Shown here in pieces: positions 1 through 7,110 of a stretch of 9,099 nt of DNA (position 1 is the first letter of the stretch; every line of letters begins with the position of its first letter). Origin of the DNA: Saprospiraceae bacterium (lineage in GTDB: Bacteria > Bacteroidota > Bacteroidia > Chitinophagales > Saprospiraceae); assembly GCA_014379665.1 (NCBI GenBank), contig JACMLK010000386.1, positions 1 to 9,099 on the forward strand, read 5' to 3'. Both the position numbers and the translations under genes were made by a program. The notes under the pieces were generated by a model. It saw only the letters and a program-made list of their open reading frames with translations, made no database searches and was not told the origin of the DNA.

Positions 1-73
1 TTCATGTTTGAGCGAAAGCGAGCTAATTTAATTTTAGACAAGGTGATTGAACGGTGCTGTTCGACTGTCAGCA

Positions 74-97
74 TTCGAGTGATAGAAATCACTCGAA
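74..97. repeat. Perfect 10-bp hairpin inside the 1-222 element
   Basis: TTCGAGTGAT (74-83) and ATCACTCGAA (88-97) are exact reverse complements separated by the four bases AGAA. The stem would fold well as RNA or as cruciform DNA. No T-run follows, so it does not look like an intrinsic terminator. It probably belongs to the structured interior of the repeat. Confidence 0.6.
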
Positions 98-107
98 AGT
101 GAATGAA

Positions 108-127
108 CCAAGCAAAACTTTGCTTGG
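108..127. repeat. Perfect 9-bp hairpin inside the 1-222 element
   Basis: CCAAGCAAA (108-116) and TTTGCTTGG (119-127) are exact reverse complements with only two bases between them, so a real loop would open the innermost pair. An overlapping inverted pair, GGCAT (126-130) and ATGCC (140-144), encloses the start of the palindrome at 134-143. This gives three consecutive foldable units and supports the view that the segment is structured and not random spacer. Confidence 0.55.
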
Positions 128-248
128 CATCCTGCATTAATGCCGGAAGCTACGGCGAAAAAATATAACGCAACATAAAATAAAAATTGTCGCTTGCAGG
201 CAAATGATGGAATTTTAACCATACTCTAAAGCGCTGTGTATATATTAA

Positions 249-279
249 TACTTTTGTTAAAGTATTTTTATTATTTTTG
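249..279 (+). promoter_or_regulatory. Candidate Bacteroidota-type promoter for the DUF2723-rpiB-M28 cluster
   Basis: Two sequences fit the Bacteroidota -7 consensus TAnnTTTG: TACTTTTG at 249-256 and TATTTTTG at 272-279. Neither has a clear TTTG box at the usual distance of about 19-21 bases upstream. The first overlaps an AT-rich inverted repeat, AATACTTT (247-254) with AAAGTATT (259-266), around a TGTT loop, which could be an operator or a weak terminator for an upstream transcript. Starting from the second element would give a leader of roughly 30 nt before the ATG at 318. In DNA this AT-rich such matches arise easily, so the call is tentative. Confidence 0.3.
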
Positions 280-317
280 CAACTTAAATCACAATTCAAA
301 AAGCAATAAATAGCTAT

Positions 318-3300
318 ATGCAATCATTAAAAAAGCTTTCCAACATCGCAGGATTAATTGTATTTTTAGTCAGTTTTGTCGTTTATTTTAATTCCGTTGA
401 GCGTACAGGTAGCTTATGGGACTGTGGTGAATTTATTTTAGGCGCATATAAACTTCAGGTAGTACACCCACCGGGTGCAGGTCTTTTTGTAATTATTGGA
501 AGGATCTTTGCATGGATAGCCGAAATATTATCCGACGATCCGGCCGATATAGCTTTTGCAGTCAATCTGATGTCAGCAATTTGTACTTCAATTGCAGCCA
601 CAATGATTGGATGGATTACCATTATGTTCGGCAAATTGGCATTGGTTGGAAGAGAAACTGACACTAATTCAGGTCAAAACATGGCATTATTTTTTGCGGG
701 TATTGTTGCCGGCTTGTCTACTGCCTTCAGCTCATCTGTATGGTTTTCTGCGGTTGAAGGTGAGGTTTATGCCATGTCTACCATGTTTACGGCTCTTTCA
801 ATCTGGGCGGCAACCAAATATTATTATATAAAGGATGATGCTCATGCCAACAGATGGCTGGTATTAAGTTTGTTTGTGAATGGCATGTCTGTAGGTGTAC
901 ACCTTTTAAGTATTTTGTCATTACCCGCCATTGCATTATTGGTATATTACAAAAAATATAAAGAGCATACTGTTAAAGGAGCACTGATCGCCATGGCATG
1001 TGGTGTAGGTGGCATCGTTTTTATCCAAAAATTTGTAATAGTAGGGATACCTACGCTTTGGAAAAATATGGAACTTCTTTTTGTGAATAGTTTTGGATTG
1101 CCTATACATTCCGGCATCATTCCCACTATGCTGATTATCATAGCATTGGGATATTTTTTGTTGAAATATGCTCATAAAAAAAATAATCAGGTTCTTCAGA
1201 TTGCAGCTATATCCGCTATTTTTATATCTATATCTTTTTCAACTATTGGCGTTGTAGTCGTCAGAGCCAATGCAGATACTCCTGTTAATATGAACGTACC
1301 TAGTGATGCGATGAGATTGTTGCCATACCTTAACCGGGAGCAATATGGAGAACGTCCTCTTATTTCCGGACCATATTATGATGCTCAACCCAATGATGTG
1401 AAACGTACTGACCGGTACGGAAGAGTTGGTGACCGATATGAAGTTGTAGATGAAAAATTTGAATATATCTATGATTCAAAGGATAAAATATTATTCCCCA
1501 GAATCGGACACACCGATCAGGGAAGGCCGGAACTGCATAAGATGTGGAGAGAAGCTCTTAATGGGGATAGTAAAGGCAAACCTGGTATGGGATATAACTT
1601 GCAATTTCTTTTTAAATATCAGATAAACTGGATGTATATCCGTTATTTCATGTGGAATTTTGTGGGTAAACAAAATGCGGACCAGGGATATTTTCCGTGG
1701 GATATTAAAAGTGGACACTGGCAGTCAGGTATTACACCAATTGATGAAGCCAAATTATACAAAATGGACACACTTCCGGATTCCATGAAAAACGATGAGT
1801 CAAATAATAAATATTACTTTTTACCCCTTTTGTTTGGACTTTTGGGGCTTGTATTTCATTTTACCCAAAGGAAAAAGGATTTTATAACGCTGTTCATATT
1901 ATTTGTGATTACGGGTATAGGAATTATCATATATTCTAATCAGCCACCAAATGAACCCCGTGAAAGAGATTATGTACTGGTAGGTTCTTTTATCACTTTC
2001 TGTATCTGGATCGGCATGGGAGTACTGGCTATTTATCAATTTCTGTCCAATAAAATTCCAGGAATTACCCCTGCAATTATTTCAGGTCTGATTGTAATAT
2101 CGGCTCCTGTTATTATGGGTTTTCAAAATTTTGATGACCACACCCGAAAGGACCATTATGCTTCCCGTGACTATGCATCTAATTTTCTGAATAGTGTGGA
2201 GCCTAATTCTATAATATTCACTTATGGGGACAATGATACTTACCCTTTATGGTACTCTCAGGAAGTGGAGGGTATCAGGAGGGATGTAAGAGTGGTCAAC
2301 CTTAGTTTGATAGCGGTAGATTGGTATATAAATAAACTAAGATACAAGGTAAACGATTCAGCCCCCCTTAAACTGACGCTTACTGAAGAAGATTATAGAG
2401 GCAAAAACAGAAATCAGGTATTTTTTGCAAATCCAAGAGGTGAAGATATGAGTGCTCCGATGAATATATTTGAAGCTTTGAGATCGATCAGGGATCCTAA
2501 AAATACAATTCAGGGACAAACCTTTGTAACAAGTCGAAACTTTTATCTGCCTGTGAACCGTGAAAAGTATAACGCTCTCGGTTTGCAGCCCAATATTGAT
2601 ACTTCAGAGTGGGCAGACAAATTAGACATAAGATTTCCGGAGAAACCGGGTTATTTTACTAAGGATGATCTGGCGGTAATGGATGTGATTGCTTCCAATT
2701 TTTATGAAAGACCTATATACTTTGCTATTACTTGTCAACCAGGTAAACTATTAGGTCTGAATGATTATGTTGAAATGGAGGGACTTGGGCTAAGGATCTC
2801 TGCCACCAAAGTTAGAACAAAATCACAACTTCCAAGTATTTATGGTTATGGAGATATTGATGCGGAGAAAACATACACGAATGTGATGACCAAGTGGAAA
2901 TGGGGTAATTTTGACAAAAAGAAACAATTTATCGATAAAAGTTATATGGCTGAAGTACAGGCTATGAAACTTGTCATGTTACGGGCGTCCATTGAATTGG
3001 ATAGGTTGGGTGAAAAAGAAAAAGCAGCAGAATTGGCAAGGAAATATTTTGAGGCTTTCCCTCACATGAATTTCCCTTACGATGCTGGGATAATGCCGTT
3101 TATAAATGTATTTATCAGCACGAAAGATTTCGATAGTGTTAAAAAACATATAAGAATTCTTGCGGAAGAAACCAGACAATATATAGCATTCTACGAATCT
3201 CAAACAGATAAAGATGTCTTTGATAGTTTCAGACAAGATTATGAATATCGTCTGAGTTCAGTTCAGGACATCATTGATGTTTCAAAAAAAGTCGAGGATC

Positions 3301-3365
3301 CGGGTTTCGAAAAAGAAATGTCTGATTTATTATCACCTCTTTTAAAATCAGCGCCGCTCAATTAA
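318..3365 (+). CDS. DUF2723 (TMEM260-like) GT-C fold membrane glycosyltransferase-type protein
   Basis: This 1015-residue integral membrane protein matches DUF2723, whose animal member TMEM260 is a protein O-mannosyltransferase. Seen: a first membrane helix near 8-26 followed by the family hallmark, with ERTGSLWDCGEF around 28-39 (D35, E38) and HPPG at 50-53. The acidic residues sit in the first extracytoplasmic loop, as expected of GT-C enzymes using lipid-linked sugar donors. More helices follow up to about 315, then a soluble loop (about 320-495), further helices (about 500-605) interrupted by NQPPNEPRERDY at 541-552, and a soluble C-terminal half carrying GDNDTYP at 637-643. The end is helical and TPR-like. 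Inference: it adds sugar to exported proteins or envelope glycans; donor and acceptor are unknown. The ATG at 318 has only an AT-rich leader but places the hallmark motif normally. The gene opens the cluster; rpiB starts 11 nt after its stop. Confidence 0.88.
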   Translation: MQSLKKLSNIAGLIVFLVSFVVYFNSVERTGSLWDCGEFILGAYKLQVVHPPGAGLFVIIGRIFAWIAEILSDDPADIAFAVNLMSAICTSIAATMIGWITIMFGKLALVGRETDTNSGQNMALFFAGIVAGLSTAFSSSVWFSAVEGEVYAMSTMFTALSIWAATKYYYIKDDAHANRWLVLSLFVNGMSVGVHLLSILSLPAIALLVYYKKYKEHTVKGALIAMACGVGGIVFIQKFVIVGIPTLWKNMELLFVNSFGLPIHSGIIPTMLIIIALGYFLLKYAHKKNNQVLQIAAISAIFISISFSTIGVVVVRANADTPVNMNVPSDAMRLLPYLNREQYGERPLISGPYYDAQPNDVKRTDRYGRVGDRYEVVDEKFEYIYDSKDKILFPRIGHTDQGRPELHKMWREALNGDSKGKPGMGYNLQFLFKYQINWMYIRYFMWNFVGKQNADQGYFPWDIKSGHWQSGITPIDEAKLYKMDTLPDSMKNDESNNKYYFLPLLFGLLGLVFHFTQRKKDFITLFILFVITGIGIIIYSNQPPNEPRERDYVLVGSFITFCIWIGMGVLAIYQFLSNKIPGITPAIISGLIVISAPVIMGFQNFDDHTRKDHYASRDYASNFLNSVEPNSIIFTYGDNDTYPLWYSQEVEGIRRDVRVVNLSLIAVDWYINKLRYKVNDSAPLKLTLTEEDYRGKNRNQVFFANPRGEDMSAPMNIFEALRSIRDPKNTIQGQTFVTSRNFYLPVNREKYNALGLQPNIDTSEWADKLDIRFPEKPGYFTKDDLAVMDVIASNFYERPIYFAITCQPGKLLGLNDYVEMEGLGLRISATKVRTKSQLPSIYGYGDIDAEKTYTNVMTKWKWGNFDKKKQFIDKSYMAEVQAMKLVMLRASIELDRLGEKEKAAELARKYFEAFPHMNFPYDAGIMPFINVFISTKDFDSVKKHIRILAEETRQYIAFYESQTDKDVFDSFRQDYEYRLSSVQDIIDVSKKVEDPGFEKEMSDLLSPLLKSAPLN

Positions 3366-3376
3366 TATAATATCTA

Positions 3377-3805
3377 ATGAAAATTGCCATAGGGTCAGAT
3401 CATGCAGGTTTTGCATATAAAGAATCAATAATAAAATTCCTTTCTGAAAAAGGAATCAATGTGGTCGACAAAGGAACCTATAGTCTTTCATCAGTGGATT
3501 ATCCTGATTTTGCACATCCTGTGGCAATAGATGTTGAGGGCAAAACCGTGGAATTGGGTATTCTTATATGCGGCAGTGGCAATGGTGTGTGTATAACCGC
3601 TAATAAACACAAAGGAATCAGGGCCGCATTATGCTGGACACCAGAATTAGGTAGTTTGGCAAGAAAGCATAACGATGCCAATATTCTTTGCCTTCCTGCC
3701 AGATTTATAAGTAAAGGAAAAACCTTGCTTATTGTTGAATCATTTCTTGAAAGTTCTTTTGAAGGCGGTCGTCATCAGGACAGAGTAAATAAAATATCTT
3801 GTTAG
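3377..3805 (+). CDS. rpiB: Ribose-5-phosphate isomerase B
   Basis: The 142-residue protein belongs to the RpiB/LacAB sugar-phosphate isomerase family, which interconverts ribose 5-phosphate and ribulose 5-phosphate in the cytoplasmic non-oxidative pentose phosphate pathway. Seen: the N-terminal SDHAG (7-11) with the phosphate- and sugar-binding Asp8-His9 pair; CGSGNG (65-70), where Cys65 matches the catalytic cysteine of E. coli RpiB (Cys66); ANKHKGIRA (75-83); HNDAN (98-102), with His98 matching the ring-opening histidine; and the C-terminal FEGGRHQDRV (128-137) that supplies phosphate-binding arginines. Length is normal (E. coli 149) and all key residues are present, so it should be active. 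Retention of Cys65 places it with the cysteine-type enzymes and not the glutamate-type mycobacterial ones. It lies 11 nt after the DUF2723 gene and 25 nt before the peptidase gene, so co-transcription is likely, though no functional link is evident. Confidence 0.95.
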   Translation: MKIAIGSDHAGFAYKESIIKFLSEKGINVVDKGTYSLSSVDYPDFAHPVAIDVEGKTVELGILICGSGNGVCITANKHKGIRAALCWTPELGSLARKHNDANILCLPARFISKGKTLLIVESFLESSFEGGRHQDRVNKISC

Positions 3806-3830
3806 TACGTTAATCTATTAAAAAACACCC

Positions 3831-5453
3831 ATGAATAAATATATTATTTTTTTCTTATTGCAGTGTGCAACAACTTTATTGATTGGTCAATATGTGAGTA
3901 ATGTAAGTCTGCCTGATAAAAATAAACCTGTTGTAAAAGACAATACTGATTTATCATACAGATATGCCCACAGCATTGAAGCTTCCTCTTTAAGAGATCA
4001 TTTAAGGATCCTGGCATCGGATTCTTTAGAAGGCAGAGAGACAGGGCAGTTAGGAATGGAATTAGCTGCAGATTATATCATAAAAACTATAAGAAATATG
4101 GGAGTTATGAGATTTCCGGCTTGTCCTGATTATTATCAAAGTATTGAATTTACGTATTCCAAATGGTTGGACAATGATATTCATGTGAATAAGGAAAGAT
4201 TCAGATACATGTGGGACTATTTAGCTTTTACAGGTAAAAATGAATCCAAATCTTTGGTAGTTGCCAATGAAATTGTTTTTCTTGGATACGGTATTGATGA
4301 TCCTAAATACAGTGATTACAAAAAAATGGATGTGGAAGATAAAGTGATTATGATAAACAGGGGAGAACCGTTAAAAAAAGATGGAAAATCATATATTACC
4401 GGTGATACCCTTTTATCTGTCTGGAGTGATAAAGATCTTGATAAAAAATTACTTACTGCCAAATCAAAGGGCGTAAAACTTGTATTAATTATAGAGAATG
4501 ATATTAAAAAGATGTTTGAAGAAAACAGGTCGAAACTTTTGGGCACTCAACTTGAATTGGGAAATACGAAAAACAATATTTTCCAATATCCGAATCATGT
4601 GTTTATATCATCAACCATAGCAAAATCTATTATTGGGCAGAATGAAGAAAAAATTCTTAAAGCCAGAAAAAAAATGGAAAAAGGAAAAGCGGAATCAGTG
4701 GTTTTACCTTCAGAGCTCATTATCAATCTGACCAAGGATGTGAAAGTACTCGAAGGAAAAAATGTGATTGGCTATATGCCTGGTAAATCAAAAAAAGATG
4801 AATATATTATTGTCTCTGCTCATTATGATCATCTTGGTAAAAGAGGGGATGATGTTTTTAATGGTGCAGATGATAATGGCTCAGGTAGTTCAACACTGCT
4901 TGAGATGGCCCAGGCCTGCCAGCAAGCAGTGATGGAGGGTAACCGACCGGAAAGGAGCATTGTATTTATTTGGTTTTGTGGTGAAGAAAAAGGTTTACTG
5001 GGTTCTGAATATTTTACGAATTTTCCCGTTTTCCCTCTTAACCAAACCATGGTAAACGTGAATGTTGACATGGTAGGCCGGATAGACGAAAAATATAAAG
5101 ACAACCCGGATTATATATATGTTATAGGATCTGATCGGTTAAGCTCAGAATTACATAAGATTAATGAAGATGTGAATCAGAAATATACTCAACTTACATT
5201 GGATTATACTTATAATGCAGAAGAAGACCCTAATAAGTTTTACTACAGATCTGATCACTACAATTTTGCTAAAAATGGAATTCCAATAATTTTTTATTTT
5301 AATGGTACCCACCCGGATTACCATAGACCTACAGATGATATTGAAAAAATAAACTTTGACACTATGGCAAGCAGAGGTAAGCTAATTTTTCATACCGTAT
5401 GGGAATTAGCAAACAGAGCTGATCGTATCGTTGTGGACAAAATAATAAAATAG
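3831..5453 (+). CDS. Secreted M28-family zinc metallopeptidase with PA-like insert
   Basis: The 540-residue protein starts with a signal peptide (hydrophobic about 4-18; cleavage possible near residue 20). Cys12 lacks a convincing lipobox, so a soluble exported enzyme is more likely than a lipoprotein. Residues about 52-80 carry the LRILASDSLEGRETG stretch common in exported M28 enzymes. A PA-like segment follows (about 145-290), with VFLGYGI at 149-155. The catalytic domain (about 308-535) has a complete cocatalytic two-zinc set by comparison with Aeromonas aminopeptidase: His331 and Asp333 in HYD, Asp348 in GADDNGSG, Glu385-Glu386 in CGEEKG, Asp413 in NVDMVGR and His476 in SDHY. It should be an active periplasmic or surface aminopeptidase or carboxypeptidase; substrate preference cannot be read. 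The start is supported by an AT-rich TAAAA-like leader about 10 nt upstream and by correct signal peptide placement. Confidence 0.92.
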   Translation: MNKYIIFFLLQCATTLLIGQYVSNVSLPDKNKPVVKDNTDLSYRYAHSIEASSLRDHLRILASDSLEGRETGQLGMELAADYIIKTIRNMGVMRFPACPDYYQSIEFTYSKWLDNDIHVNKERFRYMWDYLAFTGKNESKSLVVANEIVFLGYGIDDPKYSDYKKMDVEDKVIMINRGEPLKKDGKSYITGDTLLSVWSDKDLDKKLLTAKSKGVKLVLIIENDIKKMFEENRSKLLGTQLELGNTKNNIFQYPNHVFISSTIAKSIIGQNEEKILKARKKMEKGKAESVVLPSELIINLTKDVKVLEGKNVIGYMPGKSKKDEYIIVSAHYDHLGKRGDDVFNGADDNGSGSSTLLEMAQACQQAVMEGNRPERSIVFIWFCGEEKGLLGSEYFTNFPVFPLNQTMVNVNVDMVGRIDEKYKDNPDYIYVIGSDRLSSELHKINEDVNQKYTQLTLDYTYNAEEDPNKFYYRSDHYNFAKNGIPIIFYFNGTHPDYHRPTDDIEKINFDTMASRGKLIFHTVWELANRADRIVVDKIIK

Positions 5454-5505
5454 ACTGATGAAATAATTATTCAAATCTTTCCTAACCTGAGGTCAACAAA
5501 TAATG

Positions 5506-5513
5506 TATTTTTG
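5506..5513 (+). promoter_or_regulatory. Candidate -7 element for the downstream membrane protein gene
   Basis: TATTTTTG fits the Bacteroidota -7 consensus TAnnTTTG and lies in the 76-nt gap after the peptidase gene. Transcription would begin near 5519-5522, leaving a leader of only about 10 nt before the ATG at 5530. No TTTG box is visible at normal spacing upstream. The gene could equally be read from the upstream cluster promoter. A short interrupted palindrome ACCTGAGGT lies at 5485-5493. Confidence 0.3.
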
Positions 5514-5529
5514 ATACAAATTTGAATCC

Positions 5530-6033
5530 ATGACATTAGGACAGTTTTTTGAAGTTGTATCTCATAGGCCTTCTATTGCATTCTTCTATTTTTTTGCATT
5601 ACCATTTACGGCATTGCTTGCCATGATTTTTGGAAAGGCGCAAGGCCATCTTTCACCCTGGAAGTATCTTTACAGTATGTTGGTTTATTTTGCCTGTATC
5701 CCGGGAATATTTGCTCTGACACTCAACGCCTATATGTTTCTTTTTGAGAGACAAAAAATCCTTGACACCAATTTGATTACACAGATACTACCTATAATTT
5801 GCATGTTGGTAACTCTTTGGTTGATCAGCAAAAACATCAACCTCAATGACGTGCCTGGATTTGATAAGATTGGAAGCCTTTTTTTAATTATTACAACTAT
5901 AATAAGTATGATGTGGATTCTTGAGAAGACCCATATCTTTGTATTCACCTACATGCCTTTTTACCAGTTTGTTTTATTTTTTATTGGATTTCTGGTCCTG
6001 ATCCGGTTTTCTTGGAAACAAATGACAAGCTAA
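5530..6033 (+). CDS. Conserved-looking five-helix membrane protein of unknown function
   Basis: I do not recognise a named family for this 167-residue protein. Seen: five hydrophobic segments at about 16-34, 46-72, 82-100, 113-131 and 142-159, with short charged connections. A patch of G, P and charged residues between helices 1 and 2 (GKAQGHLSPWKY, 35-46) and ERQ at 73-75 after helix 2 are the most motif-like parts. Another polar loop, NINLNDVPGFDKIG (102-115), precedes helix 4. There is no signal peptide, Cys-rich motif or obvious catalytic set. Its coding quality (clean reading frame, coherent helices, no overlapping rival) supports a real gene. It follows the peptidase gene by 76 nt and converges with atpG, leaving an 81-nt spacer. 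Position beside the ATP synthase locus does not by itself imply a role there. Codon use looks like its neighbours. Confidence 0.8.
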   Translation: MTLGQFFEVVSHRPSIAFFYFFALPFTALLAMIFGKAQGHLSPWKYLYSMLVYFACIPGIFALTLNAYMFLFERQKILDTNLITQILPIICMLVTLWLISKNINLNDVPGFDKIGSLFLIITTIISMMWILEKTHIFVFTYMPFYQFVLFFIGFLVLIRFSWKQMTS

Positions 6034-6043
6034 ATTAAAAACT

Positions 6044-6088
6044 ATTTAATCTCCAATAAAAAATTACCCAGATTGCTAAAGATTAAAT
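6044..6088. terminator. Weak inverted repeat in the convergent spacer; possible bidirectional terminator
   Basis: ATTTAATCT (6044-6052) and AGATTAAAT (6080-6088) are perfect reverse complements with 27 bases between them. A second, inner CAAT/ATTG pairing shortens the loop. In the minus direction (after atpG) the stem is followed almost at once by TTTTT. The stem is almost all A-T, so intrinsic termination would be weak. Location between two convergent genes is the main support. Confidence 0.3.
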
Positions 6089-6114
6089 TTGATATTAGAC
6101 AAGATAATTTTTAT

Positions 6115-7011
6115 TTACCCGTTTAGAGCTGCTGCCCCACCAACAATCTCAGACAATTCTTTAGTAATGGCTTCCTGACGTGCTTTATTGTAATTTATTT
6201 TGAGTTCCTTCAATAATTCTTCTGCATTTGTTGTGGCATTGTCCATAGCTGTCATACGTGCACCGTGTTCAGATGCGTGATTATCCAGGACAAACTTCTG
6301 GAAAGAAGTCTGAAGAATTGTAGGTATTAATTCATTCAACAGTGCTTCTTTATCCGGTTCGAAAATATAATCTGCCTTTGACCTTCCGGTCAATTCTTTT
6401 GAAACTTCATTTTTTGAAATGGGTAAAAATTGAATAGTTTTAGGTTCCTGGACTGCAGCATTCCTAAACTGTCCATAACAAACATCTATTCTGTCAAATT
6501 CTCCCGACTCAAATTTGTCCATTAACATTTGAGAAACTTCCGATACATGGTCAAAACTCAGATCAGCAAAGAGGTCAACATAGGTATTCACCAAATTGCA
6601 ATCAGGATATTTTTTTTTCAAAACATCGTACCCTTTTTTACCAATAAAGACCAGGCTTATATTTCCGGCAGCCCTTTGAGCACTGTATTCTCCATCTACT
6701 TTAAGAATTACTTCTTTAATAATATTAGTATTAAAAGCTCCGCATAATCCCCTGTTTGAAGTAATAACCACTATAGCTATTTTATTTGCTTGCCTTTCCT
6801 TCAAAAATGGAGAGTTGAAGTCTCCATCAAGATTTGAGACAATATTTTGCATCATCTTATCTAAACGATTGGCAAATGGTCTCATCTCAGTGATTGCTTG
6901 TTGGGCCCTCCTCAGTTTTGATGCTGAAACCATTTTCATGGCTTTGGTAATCTGTTGTGTTGATTGAACGGATTTTATCCTTTCGCGTACTTCCTTTAAT
7001 TTTCCTGACAT
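6115..7011 (-). CDS. atpG: F1Fo ATP synthase gamma subunit
   Basis: The 298-residue protein is the central rotor shaft of F1. Its long coiled coil turns inside the alpha3beta3 ring and couples proton flow through Fo to ATP synthesis at the inner face of the cytoplasmic membrane. Seen: the N-terminal helix beginning MSGKLKEVRERIKSVQSTQQ with AMKMVSASKLRRAQ (24-37); TSNRGLCGAFN at 84-94 in the central Rossmann-like domain; and the C-terminal helix from about 246 (ASEHGARMTAMDNAT), ending in the gamma signature ITKELSEIVGGAAA at 282-295. Length is slightly above E. coli (287). It is last in the visible atp cluster, 107 nt after atpA, a large gap that holds a strong hairpin. No atpD follows; the next gene is convergent. 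The upstream AGCAGGC is a weak Shine-Dalgarno-like match. Confidence 0.97.
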   Translation of the reverse strand: MSGKLKEVRERIKSVQSTQQITKAMKMVSASKLRRAQQAITEMRPFANRLDKMMQNIVSNLDGDFNSPFLKERQANKIAIVVITSNRGLCGAFNTNIIKEVILKVDGEYSAQRAAGNISLVFIGKKGYDVLKKKYPDCNLVNTYVDLFADLSFDHVSEVSQMLMDKFESGEFDRIDVCYGQFRNAAVQEPKTIQFLPISKNEVSKELTGRSKADYIFEPDKEALLNELIPTILQTSFQKFVLDNHASEHGARMTAMDNATTNAEELLKELKINYNKARQEAITKELSEIVGGAAALNG

Positions 7012-7073
7012 GCCTGCTACTTTGTTTAATAATACAAATAAGTATCAAATTTAATATTGAAGCACTTTAGATT

Positions 7074-7110
7074 ATGTTTAAATTTTCATGTTTGATGGAA
7101 TTTTAAACAT
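7074..7110 (-). promoter_or_regulatory. Strong hairpin in the atpA-atpG spacer, possibly a minimal repeat-family copy
   Basis: The arms ATGTTTAAATTTTCAT (7074-7089) and ATGGAATTTTAAACAT (7095-7110) can form a 16-position stem with 14 Watson-Crick pairs around the loop GTTTG (7090-7094). In the atp mRNA (minus strand) it begins 8 nt after the atpA stop and ends 62 nt before the atpG start. No U-run follows, so it is not a classical terminator. Inference: it may act as an mRNA 3'-end stabiliser or processing site separating alpha from gamma expression, or it may simply be a repeat remnant. The part 7085-7110 matches both ends of the 1-222 element. Confidence 0.55.

Larger units (their letters stand above)
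1..222. repeat. Putative dispersed non-coding repeat with terminal inverted repeats, possibly cut at its left end
   Basis: This segment is clearly richer in G and C than the AT-rich DNA after it and is dense in inverted repeats. Seen directly: imperfect inverted ends at 7-21 (TTTGAGCGAAAGCGA) and 190-204, whose reverse complement (TTTGCCTGCAAGCGA) agrees at 11 of 15 positions; perfect hairpins at 74-97 and 108-127; and a palindrome GCATTAATGC at 134-143. The outer sequences TTCATGTTTGA (1-11) and TGATGGAATTTTAA (205-218) both recur, fused, at 7085-7110. Inference: this is a MITE-like or REP-like mobile or dispersed repeat about 200-235 bp long, whose left end may lie just outside the window. 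No transposase is visible. The minus strand is open from 222 to 34 (62 codons), but nothing in it resembles a known protein. The segment could instead be a structured RNA or leader of an upstream gene. Confidence 0.45.

Noticed and set aside
34..222. Minus-strand reading frame of 62 codons with a hydrophobic stretch (FLFYVALYFFAVASG)
   Set aside because: It lies wholly inside the hairpin-rich repeat, its sequence follows the inverted repeats, and it resembles no protein family. It is most likely a chance frame in a repeat, although repeats like this often produce spurious hypothetical protein annotations.
247..266. AATACTTT/AAAGTATT hairpin followed by T-rich sequence as an intrinsic terminator of an upstream gene
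   Set aside because: The stem has only two G-C-type positions and the T-run is interrupted. It overlaps a promoter-like element, and no upstream gene is visible to be terminated.
2979..3236. Minus-strand frame of 85 codons opposite the DUF2723 gene, and similar frames at 936-1175, 4829-5104 and 5730-5948
   Set aside because: All are antisense shadows of well-supported genes, with no motif or leader of their own.
3831..3866. Cys12 of the M28 peptidase as a lipoprotein acylation site
   Set aside because: The preceding residues FLLQ do not fit a lipobox, and the hydrophobic core continues past the cysteine to about residue 18, which fits an ordinary signal peptide.
5469..5527. 8-bp inverted pair ATTCAAAT (5469-5476) and ATTTGAAT (5520-5527) flanking the gap before the membrane protein gene
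   Set aside because: Short, AT-rich and 43 bases apart; expected by chance in this composition.
7046..7053. TAAATTTG on the minus strand, a -7-like match that could be an internal promoter for atpG
   Set aside because: No upstream TTTG box at suitable spacing, and such 8-mers are frequent in AT-rich spacer. Co-transcription with atpA is the simpler reading.
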